64,000 bases of DNA from Synchiropus splendidus (taxonomy: Eukaryota; Chordata; Actinopteri; Syngnathiformes; Callionymidae): positions 15,238,866 through 15,302,865 of the forward strand of contig NC_071343.1 of the NCBI RefSeq assembly GCF_027744825.2, in the 5' to 3' direction. This document shows, in pieces, positions 1 through 38,341 of the stretch. The stretch's first letter is position 1. Each line of letters begins with the position of its first letter. The notes beneath the pieces were generated by a model, which worked only from the letters and a program-made list of their open reading frames with translations, was not told the DNA's origin and did no database searches. The position numbers and the translations under genes were made by a program.

Positions 1-215
1 AGCCGAGGTGTTCACGGGAAAATCACCCCCCCAGGGTTATGGGGTAGAACCCTGGAAAAAAAAAAAGAATATGAATAATGAGTCACTGCTCCATTATTAA
101 GCGTTATTAATAATTCCGTGTGATGTCCTCTGTGTGTGTAGAGAGGCATGTGTTTAGCAAGAATGCTTGTCATTCTCTTCCTCTGACTCCTTCTCTGGCT
201 TCGTCTCTTTTCCAG
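1..215 (+). other. Probable end of a 5' intron upstream of the first coding exon
   Basis: This stretch has no ORF of interest. It contains a short A-run near 56-66. From about 170 to 213 it is a strong polypyrimidine tract ending in TTTTCCAG at 208-215, a good 3' splice site. I infer that the first coding exon of the neuroligin gene begins at 216 and that a non-coding first exon and promoter lie upstream of the window. This is inference; no transcript evidence is available here. Confidence 0.45.
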
Positions 216-564
216 GAGGGTGTTCGCTCTTGTCATGGGGTTGACCGGAAGACGAGAGTGACGGAAGAACAGTGATGCCACTGTTTACATAACCGAAGAC
301 CCACACACATACACACTCACACACATGCATCCCCTTAAACATCCACACACATAGCGATTCAAGGGACAAACTGGGACTGAGTCACTGCACTCTGAAGAAT
401 CAACAGTCACACTGAGACGAGAAGGAAGAAAGCACCCACGAGACGCTGTGTCCGACGTGCTATGGGCCAAGCTGAGGAGGAGCTGTGGTCAACGGTAGTG
501 CACCTCTGAAGAACATCCATCTCTCTGCTCTTCTCAGTTCACTCTCTTATATCTCACGTGAACC
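216..564 (+). promoter_or_regulatory. Inferred 5' UTR of the neuroligin gene with four short upstream ORFs
   Basis: This lies between a plausible splice acceptor (AG at 214-215) and the neuroligin ATG at 565. Four ATGs open short frames that all close before the main start: 235-261, 275-292, 325-354 and 462-509. None overlaps the main frame. A CA-rich run sits at about 300-350. The main start has a near-ideal Kozak context (ACCATGG). Upstream ORFs may dampen translation, but that is inferred. Confidence 0.45.
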
Positions 565-27505
<26,941 letters not shown>

Positions 27506-28200
27506 CCACAGCGGGAGGCTTGCACACAGAGGAGGACATAATCACGACAATATATCCACATATACAGGAAACAAAGGACTGAAATACCTCTACTAATTAC
27601 CCTGCAGGATTGTTACTGATGGGAAGACGGAAAGTTCTAGTAACAGGATGAAGAGACTGACAGCTGTGTGTGGCGTCGTGAGGAACTAACACCAACAGGC
27701 TCCACGGAGATGCAGTTCTATGCATCATTTGCTCTCAACCCGAGACAAGCCGAGCTGAGACATCCGTCCGACGTCTCTGCTTTGGATATTAAACATTCTG
27801 CTTTTTCTAAGTCTGTGGAATACTCTTACATAAGGTTCAGCCATGGTTTTACCGTCCCAGCGCTGCACGGCCGCTGGGACCCAGCCGACGCAGAATTGAG
27901 CAAAAAAAAAAAAAAAGAAAAGAAACGCACACACAGACTGTTGATGTCAACTTGAACAACCTGTGAAATGTGAATGTAGCATTTTTATTTTCCATTCAGA
28001 GATCAAACGGCGCTGTCAAGCCAAGGATCAAGCTTATCTGAGGAGGGGAAGTGTCATCCTTCCGATGGATGTTTGGAAAAGACGAGGGATTAAAAGAAAC
28101 TTTAGCTGGAGGAAAACTTAGATAGTGAGACAGAGAAGGAAAGTGTGCCAAGCCAGACTTCCTGAAGAGTCACTCTAACCAGCTAAGTGTTCAGCTCTAC

Positions 28201-28208
28201 TGTAAATA
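28201..28208 (+). promoter_or_regulatory. Pumilio-type 3' UTR motif
   Basis: TGTAAATA fits the consensus UGUAnAUA bound by Pumilio RNA-binding proteins, which repress many neuronal mRNAs. It lies 696 nt after the stop codon in an AT-rich part of the inferred 3' UTR. One octamer can occur by chance. Confidence 0.4.
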
Positions 28209-28968
28209 GAAAGATATATTATGATTTATAGCATTTACCTGCTCTTGCATTCAACATGACTTATTTAACCACATCATTGCTTTCATTTTAGATATAACTA
28301 TATTATTGTGTAGATGTCCTGATGACGCGCGGCTGGTTGTCCTCCGATCTCACCCACTGTAGTATGTACACAGTACCATTCTGTGAGCGCTTTATTTGCT
28401 ATGCACATCCTCATTTGTTCCAGTGTGCGCGCCTCTCATGTGACCCGGAATATTTTTCTGAGACCATTCTGTCCGTTGACGACGAGCTAGTACTGTGTAG
28501 ATAATGCAATATTGGTTTGATGATTGTGCACCAGCCAAAAACCATCAACCCCCCTTGTGTTCGCCCCCCCTCCCCTGAAATGCCTTACAGACTCCCTGGA
28601 TTATAATTTACCAGTCAGAGAAAGATGTGATGATATTCCGGTGAAAAAAAAATCCAATATGAAACAGAATTGTCTCTAGAGGAGCAACTGCTGTGTTTCC
28701 GCTCATGAGTCTGTGGTTTTATGTCGGTTACAAAACCATCACAGGCGTGATTAATGATGGTTTGAGAGGACGGTCACCATGACTTTGTTTTTTATACGGT
28801 CGACATTGAGCACCAGTTTGGGTGCATAAACATTACCATGCCATCATGTTTGGGCCCTTTCAGAGGGAGGTGTAGGAGGCAAGTGCAGCCAGGGAGGAAA
28901 CCATGCAGCACAGGTGCAGTACCGGGTGTTACCACTGCAACGTCGAAGCTCATCCAATTGGTCGCCAT

Positions 28969-28984
28969 CCCACTTCTGACACCA
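28969..28984 (-). mobile_element. Possible primer-binding-site relic of a Gypsy-type LTR element, antisense
   Basis: The complement reads TGGTGTCAGAAGTGGG, the wording of the sequence just inside the 5' LTR of many fish Gypsy-type retrotransposons as I remember it. GGCGACCAATTGG follows, which also fits. No intact LTR or coding frame was found around it, so this would be a small remnant. Confidence 0.35.
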
Positions 28985-29192
28985 CGTGTTGTGGACCGAC
29001 GAGAATACTTGTCTTGATCCTTCACTCGAACTTTGTGAAGCTTTGGTTTTACAACTTAACAATTCAGTGGCTGAGCCATATCATTTTAGGACGGGGCATT
29101 TTCGGCTTTTGCGCTGGACTTGTTTTAAGCTAAAAATTTTCTACAGGCATTTGACTGGCCGCCTGCGACCCTGCCAGGTTCTCATATAAAGC

Positions 29193-29198
29193 AATAAA
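29193..29198 (+). terminator. Candidate polyadenylation signal
   Basis: AATAAA within the inferred 3' UTR. It is the first of several in the 29.19-29.36 kb interval. Confidence 0.35.
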
Positions 29199-29353
29199 TG
29201 ACTGATAAATGCTTATGTCCCCCAGCCATGTTTTACACTTGCAGATGAAAGACTGAATTATGTTACTGTAGTCAAAGACTAAATTATTTCAAATCCAATT
29301 AAATTGATAAATAAACATATTCCATTATGGCTGCTTCACTTTCATATATTGAC

Positions 29354-29359
29354 AATAAA
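29354..29359 (+). terminator. Candidate polyadenylation signal (preferred)
   Basis: AATAAA followed 30-70 nt later by T-rich and GT-containing sequence (TTGTGATATC, TTTTTAAGTTTTT), the layout of a vertebrate cleavage site. Further AATAAA at 29310 and 29923 are alternatives. Confidence 0.4.
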
Positions 29360-29385
29360 CAAATCTTGAAGCCATAAGAAAAAGC

Positions 29386-32300
29386 TATCGACAGTGCTAT
29401 TGTGATATCTATTTTTAAGTTTTTCACACTCGGTGAAGCTCCCATGGAACGGACGCTTGTTCAGAATATTACTGTCATATTATATACATTATTATATCCA
29501 TTGTTTTAGTGACTACTTGCTGACCGTGGCCGCGTCAATTCATCTCCACACCGGTTGAGAAATTAAATGTCGTGCTCCAAGAATGCCGATGTCATCCTCT
29601 CTGAAAACACGGCTCTTGTACTTTTCACCAACCTCTCTCAGATTATAACGCTACAAAGGCTATTATTGTCCCTGTCCCTCAGTTCCTTAACATCTTGTTC
29701 CGTCCTATTTAACCTCCTGTCATGATCCTAGGTAACTTCAGGAGAAAAAAGAAAGTGGAAAATTGTGGATAAAGAGCGAAGGACTTTTGAAAAAAAAAAA
29801 TTATGTATTAAGAAAAAAAATTGTATGGGTTTTTGTTTTTGTTTCTTTTTCCATTTGGGTTGATTGACTCAGTGGATGGCTGGATTGTGTCAAGCATAAA
29901 ACATTTCTGCTGCATTTTTGAAAATAAAAATATCAGTATTTTACAATTTATGATTATCTTTAATGGCTTGGTTTTTTTGGGGGGGTGTATTCTACTAATC
30001 ATTTCTGAAGGACTCATGAGATGCCTGAACATGTATTGATCAGCTCAGTGTCAGAACTTTGTGTCAGCCGAGTGTTTTGGGATTCAAATATGAACTTGGA
30101 TTTCACCAGTAGGTACAAACCTTCCATAGGCAGCCTACGTCTCTGCTCCTACTGGTCGGTCCATGGGACATAAGAGCTGGAAAAAAACAGAATGGATGTT
30201 TATGGGTTGATAAAGGTTGTTTTCTGGTCCACATTGCCTCCTGCCCTGGATCTCACATATGCTGTACCTTCATTTAAATGATAAATAATGATAAAAGTTT
30301 GTAGTGTAATCTATGATTTATTTGCTTGTGAAGGCACATAACTATGTGGACTACAAGTCAAACGCCGCAGATGCTAAAGATACTAAACTATCAAAGGTGG
30401 AAGAGAGCAAACACTTACCGTGACCCTGCAGAGCTTGTCCCACTGAAACCAACATTGTAGTTCACTGCTACATATCACACAGAACCTAAAGTAACTTTTG
30501 ATGTCGGTCGAAAAGCAGCGTTCACTTGGAATTAGAACGTATCTTTCAAACTCAGAGTCAGTTCTATGGCATATTCCAGGCTGGATCAAAAGATAACTTT
30601 CATCTCTCCATTGACTGCCGTTCATATTTTTTGTTCACTTAGGTGGAAGTAGATGGCCGTAACCAGGGCTCCGGTGATATAGTGTTTTCATGATGTCTCA
30701 TGCATATGTCTGTATGACAACTCGAGGTTTCATGTGGCTCAAATTCTGGACGAGTGGAAGATGATAATTTTCGCCCATAGAAGGCCACCACCAAGTCCAG
30801 ACCTTAACCTCATGAAGAAACTTTTCCTAGTGGTCGGACTCTACCGTTGTCAACACAAGAGCAAAGGAAATAATGGAAAAGCTCCACCTTTGTTGTCCAG
30901 GCAATGTAGTTTAGTCAGAAACAATTGAATCATCCACCAGTGTTCAACAACATTTCGCCAAGACTACCTGACTAAAGGTCCAACAAGAGGGCAAGAGATT
31001 CAGAGGTGTCGCTGAAAAAAAAAGACCATTGGTAGATGACTATAACTCCATTGATTCCACCATGAATGGGTGTATCGTTCTTCTCATTTGTCGGCCTCTT
31101 TCTCTCTTTCTCTCTCAGTATAGCACTGGTCACTCTTAAATCCTGCACCACCACTCTCTCTTCCAAAGCACTTCACTGCACCAGCTTGAGCAAATCATTA
31201 CACCGTAATACTGCCACGTAAAATACTGAAATCTTTAGCTGCTAATGAAACTGCACCAGGAGGAAGGACTTTCACTGGATTTAGCGCCATCCTTGAGAGA
31301 TAACCCCTGAGACTAAAGATAGCCTGTTGGAGAAAGCAGCTATAGCCCATCAGGTTTGACCTTTAGCATTCGTCTTTGAAAGAAACCATACAGGAGAACC
31401 TTGAGGAGCGCTGACACCTCGGCAGGTAACAATGAGAAGTGAAGCCAAGGAAATTATAACTCTTGCTCATCGCTGACCTTTTATTAGAAGTGATCATCCT
31501 GTTATTTCCAAACACAGCTTCAGATGAGTAAAAAGTACCACATTTGTCTTGGACTCTTTTTGAGCTCATACTTTAAACTTGCCAAACAAAACAATGGGTG
31601 GAGACAGGATTCATATTTATTGTGGATTCATTCTCCAATTACAGCTGCTTCTGCAGAGTATTATGAGACTTTTAGGATGTATAATAGTAACTGACATTAT
31701 GTATTACTGGTGCTCCACTGTGTCCAGAGCGTGGGGGAGGCACGGTCAAAGCGGTGACAGAGGTAGCGGGAAATCTAAAAAAAGTAAATAAAAATGCTGA
31801 AATAGCGGTAGAAAATACAATGCAAATAGCAACAGCAAACAACGTTCATGTACTGCACATCATCATTGCTATTGTTGCTCGAGAGATGAGTATTTCCACT
31901 GGATCAGATAAACATTAGTGGAAGTATGTAATTCACTGTGGCTGCCACTCAGTGGTATCGTGATATCTACAAATCCGTAGAAAGCTCCAACTCATTTCTC
32001 AAATACAGTTTGCCTTTATCTCTAGCCATTTTAAAGCTACAATTTTTTGAAAGAGTGTTATCAAAGTTGAATATTTCATTACAAAAACTCAGGCGGCAAA
32101 GGGTTCATGTCCAATAGATTGGATCTGATCCAGTATAAAGTGATCTTCAAATGGTGAATTCTGAATATGTATCTGAGCAGAATGAGACCCACGGGCGTTG
32201 AGTTTGACTATATCCCGATCATTCTCCCCCAGACAAGCCAACATGTCACTCTAGGACGAATCAGTAGGTGAAACTCACTGAACAGTTTTCTGGAATATGA

Positions 32301-33700
32301 ACTTCAATAACTGGAAAGGCAACTCAAACATCCATGTTCAGAAGGACACAACAAACAGGCAGCGTCGCTTTGACTGACCAAAACAATGAAGGCTAAATGC
32401 TTTACCATACACAGAATTATCTCGGCGCTCCATATGTCGTACACGCTCAGTGGAGCCTCGGCTGCCACAAGTGAGGAGACATTATAGTAAATCATTGCGC
32501 GACGTCAGCCGGTGCCAGCTGGCCGAGAAGACCCGGCGAAATGTGAGAGGAGCTCATTGATGGCTGACTTCCAGACCAGATTGATGTCTCCTACATTGTG
32601 TCCCCGCTCTAATCCCATCCACTCGATATAACTGCAGTTAATGTGATTTATGCTACGGAAGCACGTGAGAAAGCACGGGTTCAAGTCATGACCGGCTTTG
32701 TTTTGTGCTGAAAACAAGCCCGTGCAAATAATGACGGAACTGTAAGACACCGTCAAAGTCTCTTTCGGCAGCGCATGCACTAGTGACCGGTGCAGGTACC
32801 ACACTTGTGGAACGTGTCCGACCAGTTGCTGTTTTTTTAAAAAAAACGTTTTAATGCGAAACATGGAATGAAGGCTTGGGTGATGCCTTCTACCACACGC
32901 TAAACATTTATATCCACAAAAGATGATGTTTGATGTCTTGTTTTCAACCTTACAGAATCAGTCCTTTGATATCCTGGTTTGACGAAGACCGCGCCATGAG
33001 TGGGTGACATTTCTGTGTCATTGTTTAGTAGGACGGACTCTGTAAGGCTGAAAACCACTTCATTGATGCACATTTTTCGCTGGTAATAAAAGTATCTTCA
33101 GAAGTGCATAACTGTCTGCCGAGGAGTCGATTGTCGTCGCTGGTAGCTGCTGGATGTGACGTCATCATCCCGTGACATGTGGGACACATTCCACAAATGG
33201 ACCGATGTGTTAGCAACACTGGCTAGTTAGGGACACCCGCTTCACTCAGCAGTCCAAGATAAGAAGGATCGTTGAGATTCCGTTTGGAACTGTGTATTTT
33301 AGCTTTGGAAACTGAGCTGGTTTGGAGTGAAGCACCTCGTTGTTTTGTTCGACCCATGTATTTTAGCCTTCGGTGTGACGATAGTTGGCCCAGCACCATC
33401 CCACATGTTCTTCCACCTCCTGCCTGAACACAGTTATTGTTGGAGATCAGCTCAACCACGACTGTCATCTGCGATCCTCACTTGCCAGCACCTTGTTTAA
33501 CTGGAATGTTCTGTGCTCCAGCTGTAGAAAATGGTGCTATAACCACAATGGACAACCCTGCTCAGATGGTGACAGAGTCAAAGCCCTTGTTTGAGTCTCA
33601 TTTTGATGTTGCATCTAAGCACATTCCCAAAGTGTTCTGTAGGAGAAACTGAATTCCTGGAAACAACACAACTCAAATATAAAAAAATACAAAGGACAAG
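29386..33700. other. Intergenic, no recognised feature
   Basis: AT-rich DNA without convincing coding frames, transposon ends or RNA genes. An AATAAA at 29923 and a G-run near 29980 are the only small landmarks. Frames of 60-120 codons here lack any recognisable motif. Confidence 0.5.
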
Positions 33701-33701
33701 G

Positions 33702-33847
33702 ACATACCAGCGTATTTGAGCTTGTTCCTCTGCAACAAGACCATGAGAGACTGACGGTAGATGGCCGCGATAAATCCATATTTCAACTACGACTGCTAAA
33801 CTTTCTTCTTCTTGGAAGTCGTAGGCTGTACATACCAGCGTATTTGA
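33702..33847. repeat. 110-bp templated insertion bracketed by an 18-bp direct repeat
   Basis: ACATACCAGCGTATTTGA stands at 33702-33719 and again, unchanged, at 33830-33847. The 110 bp between them (33720-33829, starting GCTTGTTCCTC and ending GTCGTAGGCTGT) are identical to 37036-37145. The source copy is preceded by TTGA, the last four bases of the 18-bp repeat, so there is microhomology at the left junction. The layout fits either retroposition or repair of a staggered break using a copied filler. Confidence 0.88.
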
Positions 33848-36630
33848 TCATATGACTTTCATGGGATGACAGCAGCGGAACCTCAGCGCCATTGTGACAA
33901 TGTCATCTCTTGTTTTCAAACCAGGACGCCAGAAAGAAAATGTATTCAAATAGAAAGTGCAAGAGTGATGATAGGGCGGAGAGTGGAGGAGATAATGTAA
34001 AGGACAGTAAACAAAGGATGGACAGAGGGAAGGAGGGGGCAGATAAGGAGACTCATTAAGGAATGGAACGTGGCCGGCCTGGTTGTTTATTGGCTGGATG
34101 GATCGGAGCAGTAAATCATGTCTGCCAGCACAAGCCAGCAGACACGCATGCACACAACTGAAGGACCTTGTATCGAACCGAAGTGGCTTTTGTTTATATG
34201 TGACCATTGCACGTTATTCTTATTCTTCAATTTTTTTTTGAACATATTTAGCATTCTTGTCCTTTTTAGCATTAAAAATGTTTCCTCTTTCCTAAAATGT
34301 ATATTTTTTTACTATTTTGTCTGCCTTGAGACAACATAATAAATGAAAACTTTTTTTTGTGGAATATAAATGGTCCCAAAAAACGCAAAAAAACAACTTC
34401 TGCTCTTTCATTTATTCATTTTCCAGTCATACATAATCATTAACCAAGGCCACCAAGTGGAATGTCCATTTACTTTGAAATTAATCAGCAGACGGAGGGG
34501 AAACTATCTGTTCTATTATGAATTCTGATCCATAAATACATGTCATTTTGAAGCCATTTATATTCACTAAACGTAAGCAATGTCACTTTTTGCATTACCG
34601 CAGACATCTTGACCCAACGGGTACTTTTTAAAGAAGAAGAAACACGCAAGTATTGTAGGTTATTTATTTCATTATAACCGTATCCAATACTAAACTACCC
34701 TACGAAGATACATTAGAACAACATTCTGTTTTTGGCTTTCCATTATTGTGACATTAAATACTGGTATTGGAATCCAAGAGCAATAACTAATGAAGTGACT
34801 ACAATAGAGAGACATACTTTATAGAACAGTTCAAAAACAGAACACAGAACAAGTGGAAAAGAACGGAAAAGAAGAAAAAGAAAAGAACCACGTTGGTCAC
34901 AGTAGACACATTCACCTTTACTATTGTTTCGCTGCTGAAATGACCTAAATCTGAATTATCAATATTTTTATTATGGCCAACGTCCCCCTAAATGATCAGC
35001 TACAAATGAATAATTATTGAAGAGACATTCATTTCAACTGACAGTCCTCCACTCAGTCGGTTGCATTTTCCAGTCCATACTTGAGGCTGAGCTGCCTGCT
35101 TTTAACTGCCTATTTGTAGGGCGGCGGTGCTTTATTCTGGACAATGTGGCCGACAAATGAAAAGCACTCGCACGCACCCATCACTGCATGAATCTACAGT
35201 ACGTCTAACAGTGATGCACTCTGATGACTTCACTTAATACATGCATGGAGCGCACACCCACACACACACACACGCACATGTCTCCGTGCCTTTAAGCCAT
35301 TTGACTCAGTGAGTCGTTTCTTCTGCCTTCATCCCTCTCTCTCTGCTCTCGTGTCCTCTACTTATCTCATCGCGGCCTCTCATGCTCTGTTTTCTCCACA
35401 CTTTGGTATCTCAATTCTTCTTCCACCTCCATCGCCAGCCCCTCCTCCCCTCCCCCCGAACAGGCTTCCTTCTATCTCCCCACCTTGAGATGATCTTCGG
35501 TGTCTTCAAGTATTTCATGTTTCCGTCACCCTCTCCTTCCCTTTTCTCTCCTCCACTGCACTTGACTGCTATTATTTTTTTGGCTCTCCCTCTTCTCTCT
35601 AACCAGCCTTTCTGTTCCTCTCCTAGATCCCCCTCCCTCCTCCCATCGCCCCCCTCCTCCCACCCTGCTCATTTACTTTCCTCCTCGCTTCTTCTTTCTC
35701 CAGCTTTTTTGTTTTTTTCAGGCTTTCCTCAATTAAGGCCGTGGAAATAGGTTATGCAAGGTTTGTGTGTGTTTGTGTGGCCATGTTTTTTTGCACGTTT
35801 GAGAGTGTGTTATTGTGGAGATGTTACACGCCTAAATTGCCTTTCAAGCAGCCGAGAGTGCTTTCACTCTAATTAATTAAGCGTGGGATGCTTCTCTCCC
35901 TCCACCGCTTCTCTCCCTCTCTCTCTCTCTTGCTCTCTCCCTTCTATGAAGCGTCCGTCTCGCTCTCCTCGCCGGCATGGATCTACCTGTCCAGTCCTCA
36001 GCTCCACCTGTCTGCCCTCCTCCCCGGACTGACTGAACCCTGCACTCTGCCTCATAATTCTTTTAATGCACCACTGTAAACAACAGCAGTGTCTCAGTTG
36101 GGCCAGCTGAGGTCAGCATTGTTCCTGATACATTAGGAGCCCTGAGGAGGACGTTTACGGTTGACGTGCGTGTTAAATACTCGCAGGCTGCACTGGTACA
36201 TAACTGGGTAACAAGCAGGGCGTCAGCACTTTCCACATTTCAGCCTTTGTTATTGGTCGCGCCCATCACATCTGTGGAGAGGCAGCAGCCTCACTGATCA
36301 GTTGGGTCGAAGAGGTTCACCACCACGGCATCTGAGGTTACATACGTCCAAGGAAGGAAGCTGAGGGGAGTCAGCAAGTACAAGCTCACGCTGTGACCCA
36401 AATCCTGGCTGCAAACAGATACATGTCATGCAACATTAAAGTCAGCTATTTGTTGCGTAAACCAAACATTTGAGGATGAGGATCAGCTCCTCTAAGTTTG
36501 AGACAGTGGTTAATCTTGTTCATAAAGTGCTACTTAGGGTCTTGAGTGAGGGATGGATGGAGTGGATGATGAGCTGAGCCAAAGGCTGTAGCACTTCAAG
36601 TCACCTAGCTTCTTAATCTTTTCACAATTA
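33848..36630. other. Intergenic, with a pyrimidine-rich block
   Basis: No gene recognised. A CA microsatellite lies at about 35257-35278. From about 35330 to 36030 the + strand is strongly C/T-rich, with repeated TCCCTCC and TCTCTC runs. Frames across it are low-complexity Ser/Pro/Leu reads and I do not regard them as genes. Confidence 0.5.
35257..35278. repeat. CA microsatellite
   Basis: A run of CA dinucleotides with one interruption, intergenic. Confidence 0.85.
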
Positions 36631-36633
36631 TAT

Positions 36634-36760
36634 ACAGTACCGGCCAAAAGTTTGGACACGCCCTCTGATTTAGTGTTTTTTCTTCATTGTAGATGCATAC
36701 TGAAGACATCAAATGCATGTAACAGGATATGTGGAATTATGTGGCAATGTTTCGTATTTT
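36634..36760. mobile_element. Tc1/mariner terminal fragment
   Basis: TACAGTACCGGCCAAAAGTT followed by TGGACACGCCC is the well-known terminal sequence of a Tc1-type family in vertebrates (CAGT-CC-G-CAAAAGTTTGGACAC). The following CATACTGAAGACATCAAA and ATGTGGAATTATGTGG also fit the family, so this is one terminal fragment cut short by the hAT element that starts at 36765. Confidence 0.75.
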
Positions 36761-36764
36761 AGAT

Positions 36765-37382
36765 CAGTGGTCCTCCACCTTTTTATCACCGCGCACTGCG
36801 GAATTGGAACGTGGCCCGGGGTGCATGAAGTTGCCACTTTGAAGCGTCAGATAAGGCCTCTGCATGTTTATGTGCCCACTAAGACTCACAAACTCTCCTC
36901 CTCTCGACTAGTGCTCCAACGCTCTCTGACTCTAGTTACTATGGTAACATTTAAACATGCCTTCAAAATAGCATAGAGATGCACCTCAAAACCGAATATA
37001 AAGTGCATGAAAATATTAAATCACCATATTGTTGAGCTTGTTCCTCTGCAACAAGACCATGAGAGACTGACGGTAGATGGCCGCGATAAATCCATATTTC
37101 AACTACGACTGCTAAACTTTCTTCTTCTTGGAAGTCGTAGGCTGTCTCTTCACTGAGCCTTTTCCCCTTCACAAAAAATCAGTTGTTTCCTACTCATTTT
37201 GTTCTCAAGTGACCGAGGCTTAACCGAGAGAATCCATTTTTCAAAATAAAGTAGTTGTTTTTTTTTTTTTCAAAATAAAAGATCCTTCAGACTCAGCTAC
37301 TAGACAAAACTGAAAGAATAAATTATTGCTTGCGTGGCCCGGTTCCAACTGATCCACGGACCGGTACTGGTCTCCGGTTTGA
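36765..37382. mobile_element. Degraded hAT element containing the source of the 33.7-kb insertion
   Basis: Begins CAGTGGTCCTCCACC then TTTTTATCACCGCG, and near the other end carries CACGGACCGGTACTGGTC, the paired ends of a common vertebrate hAT family (CAGTGGTTCTCAACC...GGACCGGTACTGGTCC...). The extreme right end is degraded, so the boundary is approximate. The 110-bp block 37036-37145 inside it is identical to 33720-33829. Confidence 0.65.
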
Positions 37383-37437
37383 CTCCGAGCCGCCACCATT
37401 TGCTTTGTTGGCAGCGTTGCAGACCCTTCTTCGTGAG

Positions 37438-37491
37438 CTTCATGATGTAGTCACCTGTTGGAAAACCTTATCAGGTGACTACATCATGAAG
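37438..37491. repeat. Perfect 20-bp-stem hairpin
   Basis: CTTCATGATGTAGTCACCTG (37438-37457) is exactly complementary to 37472-37491, with a 14-nt loop. There are no mismatches, and the stem stops abruptly at both ends. It is not part of a recognised transposon; a microRNA precursor would normally be longer and imperfect. Confidence 0.9.
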
Positions 37492-38198
37492 AATTGTTTG
37501 ACAGCCCTCTATGAAGTGGCCCCTTTGTAAACTATTCAGCGTTGTGTGGAAATGTTTAATCAGAAAACAGTACAAAAGACGCCTTCATTTACGGACAAAA
37601 TCATCAGATTTATATCTGAAACTGCGCTAATTCTCCCTTAATGTGATCTCAAACCCTGCTCCACTGAGCTCCCTGAGCACCAGCTGTCGAACAAAACAAA
37701 ATGACTCCCGCGTCTCTTTGGCTCAGAGCCTTAGTAAGGACGGCTTTCAGCAGCACAATGTTGGTCTACTAGAACAGTCGCAGCAGCACCTCACTTGTTT
37801 ATTTGGTGACGCTTGTTTTCCTGATTCCCGAACATTCCCTGAAGTTCAGATGCTGTTTGTCCTGCAGGTTTGTTGAAGATAGGGTTACTGTTTCGTTTAG
37901 TCAGCAAGCAGTGTAAAAATGTGTTGTAAATATCTTCTGATTGTTGCGGCGACTCACAAGGTCAAAGGTCAGGGGTCTGGGAGATGAAGGTGGAGGTTTC
38001 AGGTTGCTGTGTGGACTTTCTTTTGGACTCCAGATGGACAACAGAGTGAGAGACTGTCCTGGCTGGCATTGCTTCCCACGATGCTGTGTGTATGATTAAT
38101 AATAATAATTTTGTTTTTCACGGTTAACTTAATGTTGTGTTTCTGAGGACACAGAGAGGAGTGGGAAGGATGCACGGAATAGGAAGAAGAAGATTAAA

Positions 38199-38341
38199 CT
38201 TGAGATTCTCAATAAAAATAAAAATAAAAATAGATATGATAGTTAGATTCTCAATAAAAAGAAAAATTAAAAAAATAAAAAAATATATGAAAACAGTCAA
38301 AAATTGATATGATAGTTAGGTTCTCAATAAAAATAAAAATG
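38199..38341. repeat. AT-rich tandem repeat with ATTCTCAATAAAAA units
   Basis: TTCTCAATAAAAA occurs three times (about 38208, 38247 and 38321), twice preceded by GATATGATAGTTAG. The spacers are A-rich. Each unit carries an AATAAA hexamer. Confidence 0.8.

Larger units (their letters stand above)
27506..29385 (+). other. Inferred 3' UTR of the neuroligin gene
   Basis: Continues from the stop codon. It contains an A-run (about 27900-27914), a Pumilio-type octamer (28201-28208), a possible antisense LTR-element relic around 28969, and AATAAA signals at 29193, 29310 and 29354. The last is followed by T/GT-rich sequence, so I place the likely end near 29380. An alternative signal at 29923 would lengthen it. 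The end is inferred. Confidence 0.4.

Noticed and set aside
35382..35750. 122-codon Ser/Pro/Leu-rich + strand frame
   Set aside because: Comes from the C/T-rich low-complexity stretch; no conserved motif and no splice or promoter context.
37438..37491. MicroRNA precursor
   Set aside because: The stem is perfect and only 20 bp, shorter and cleaner than vertebrate pre-miRNAs, and the arms match no microRNA I remember.
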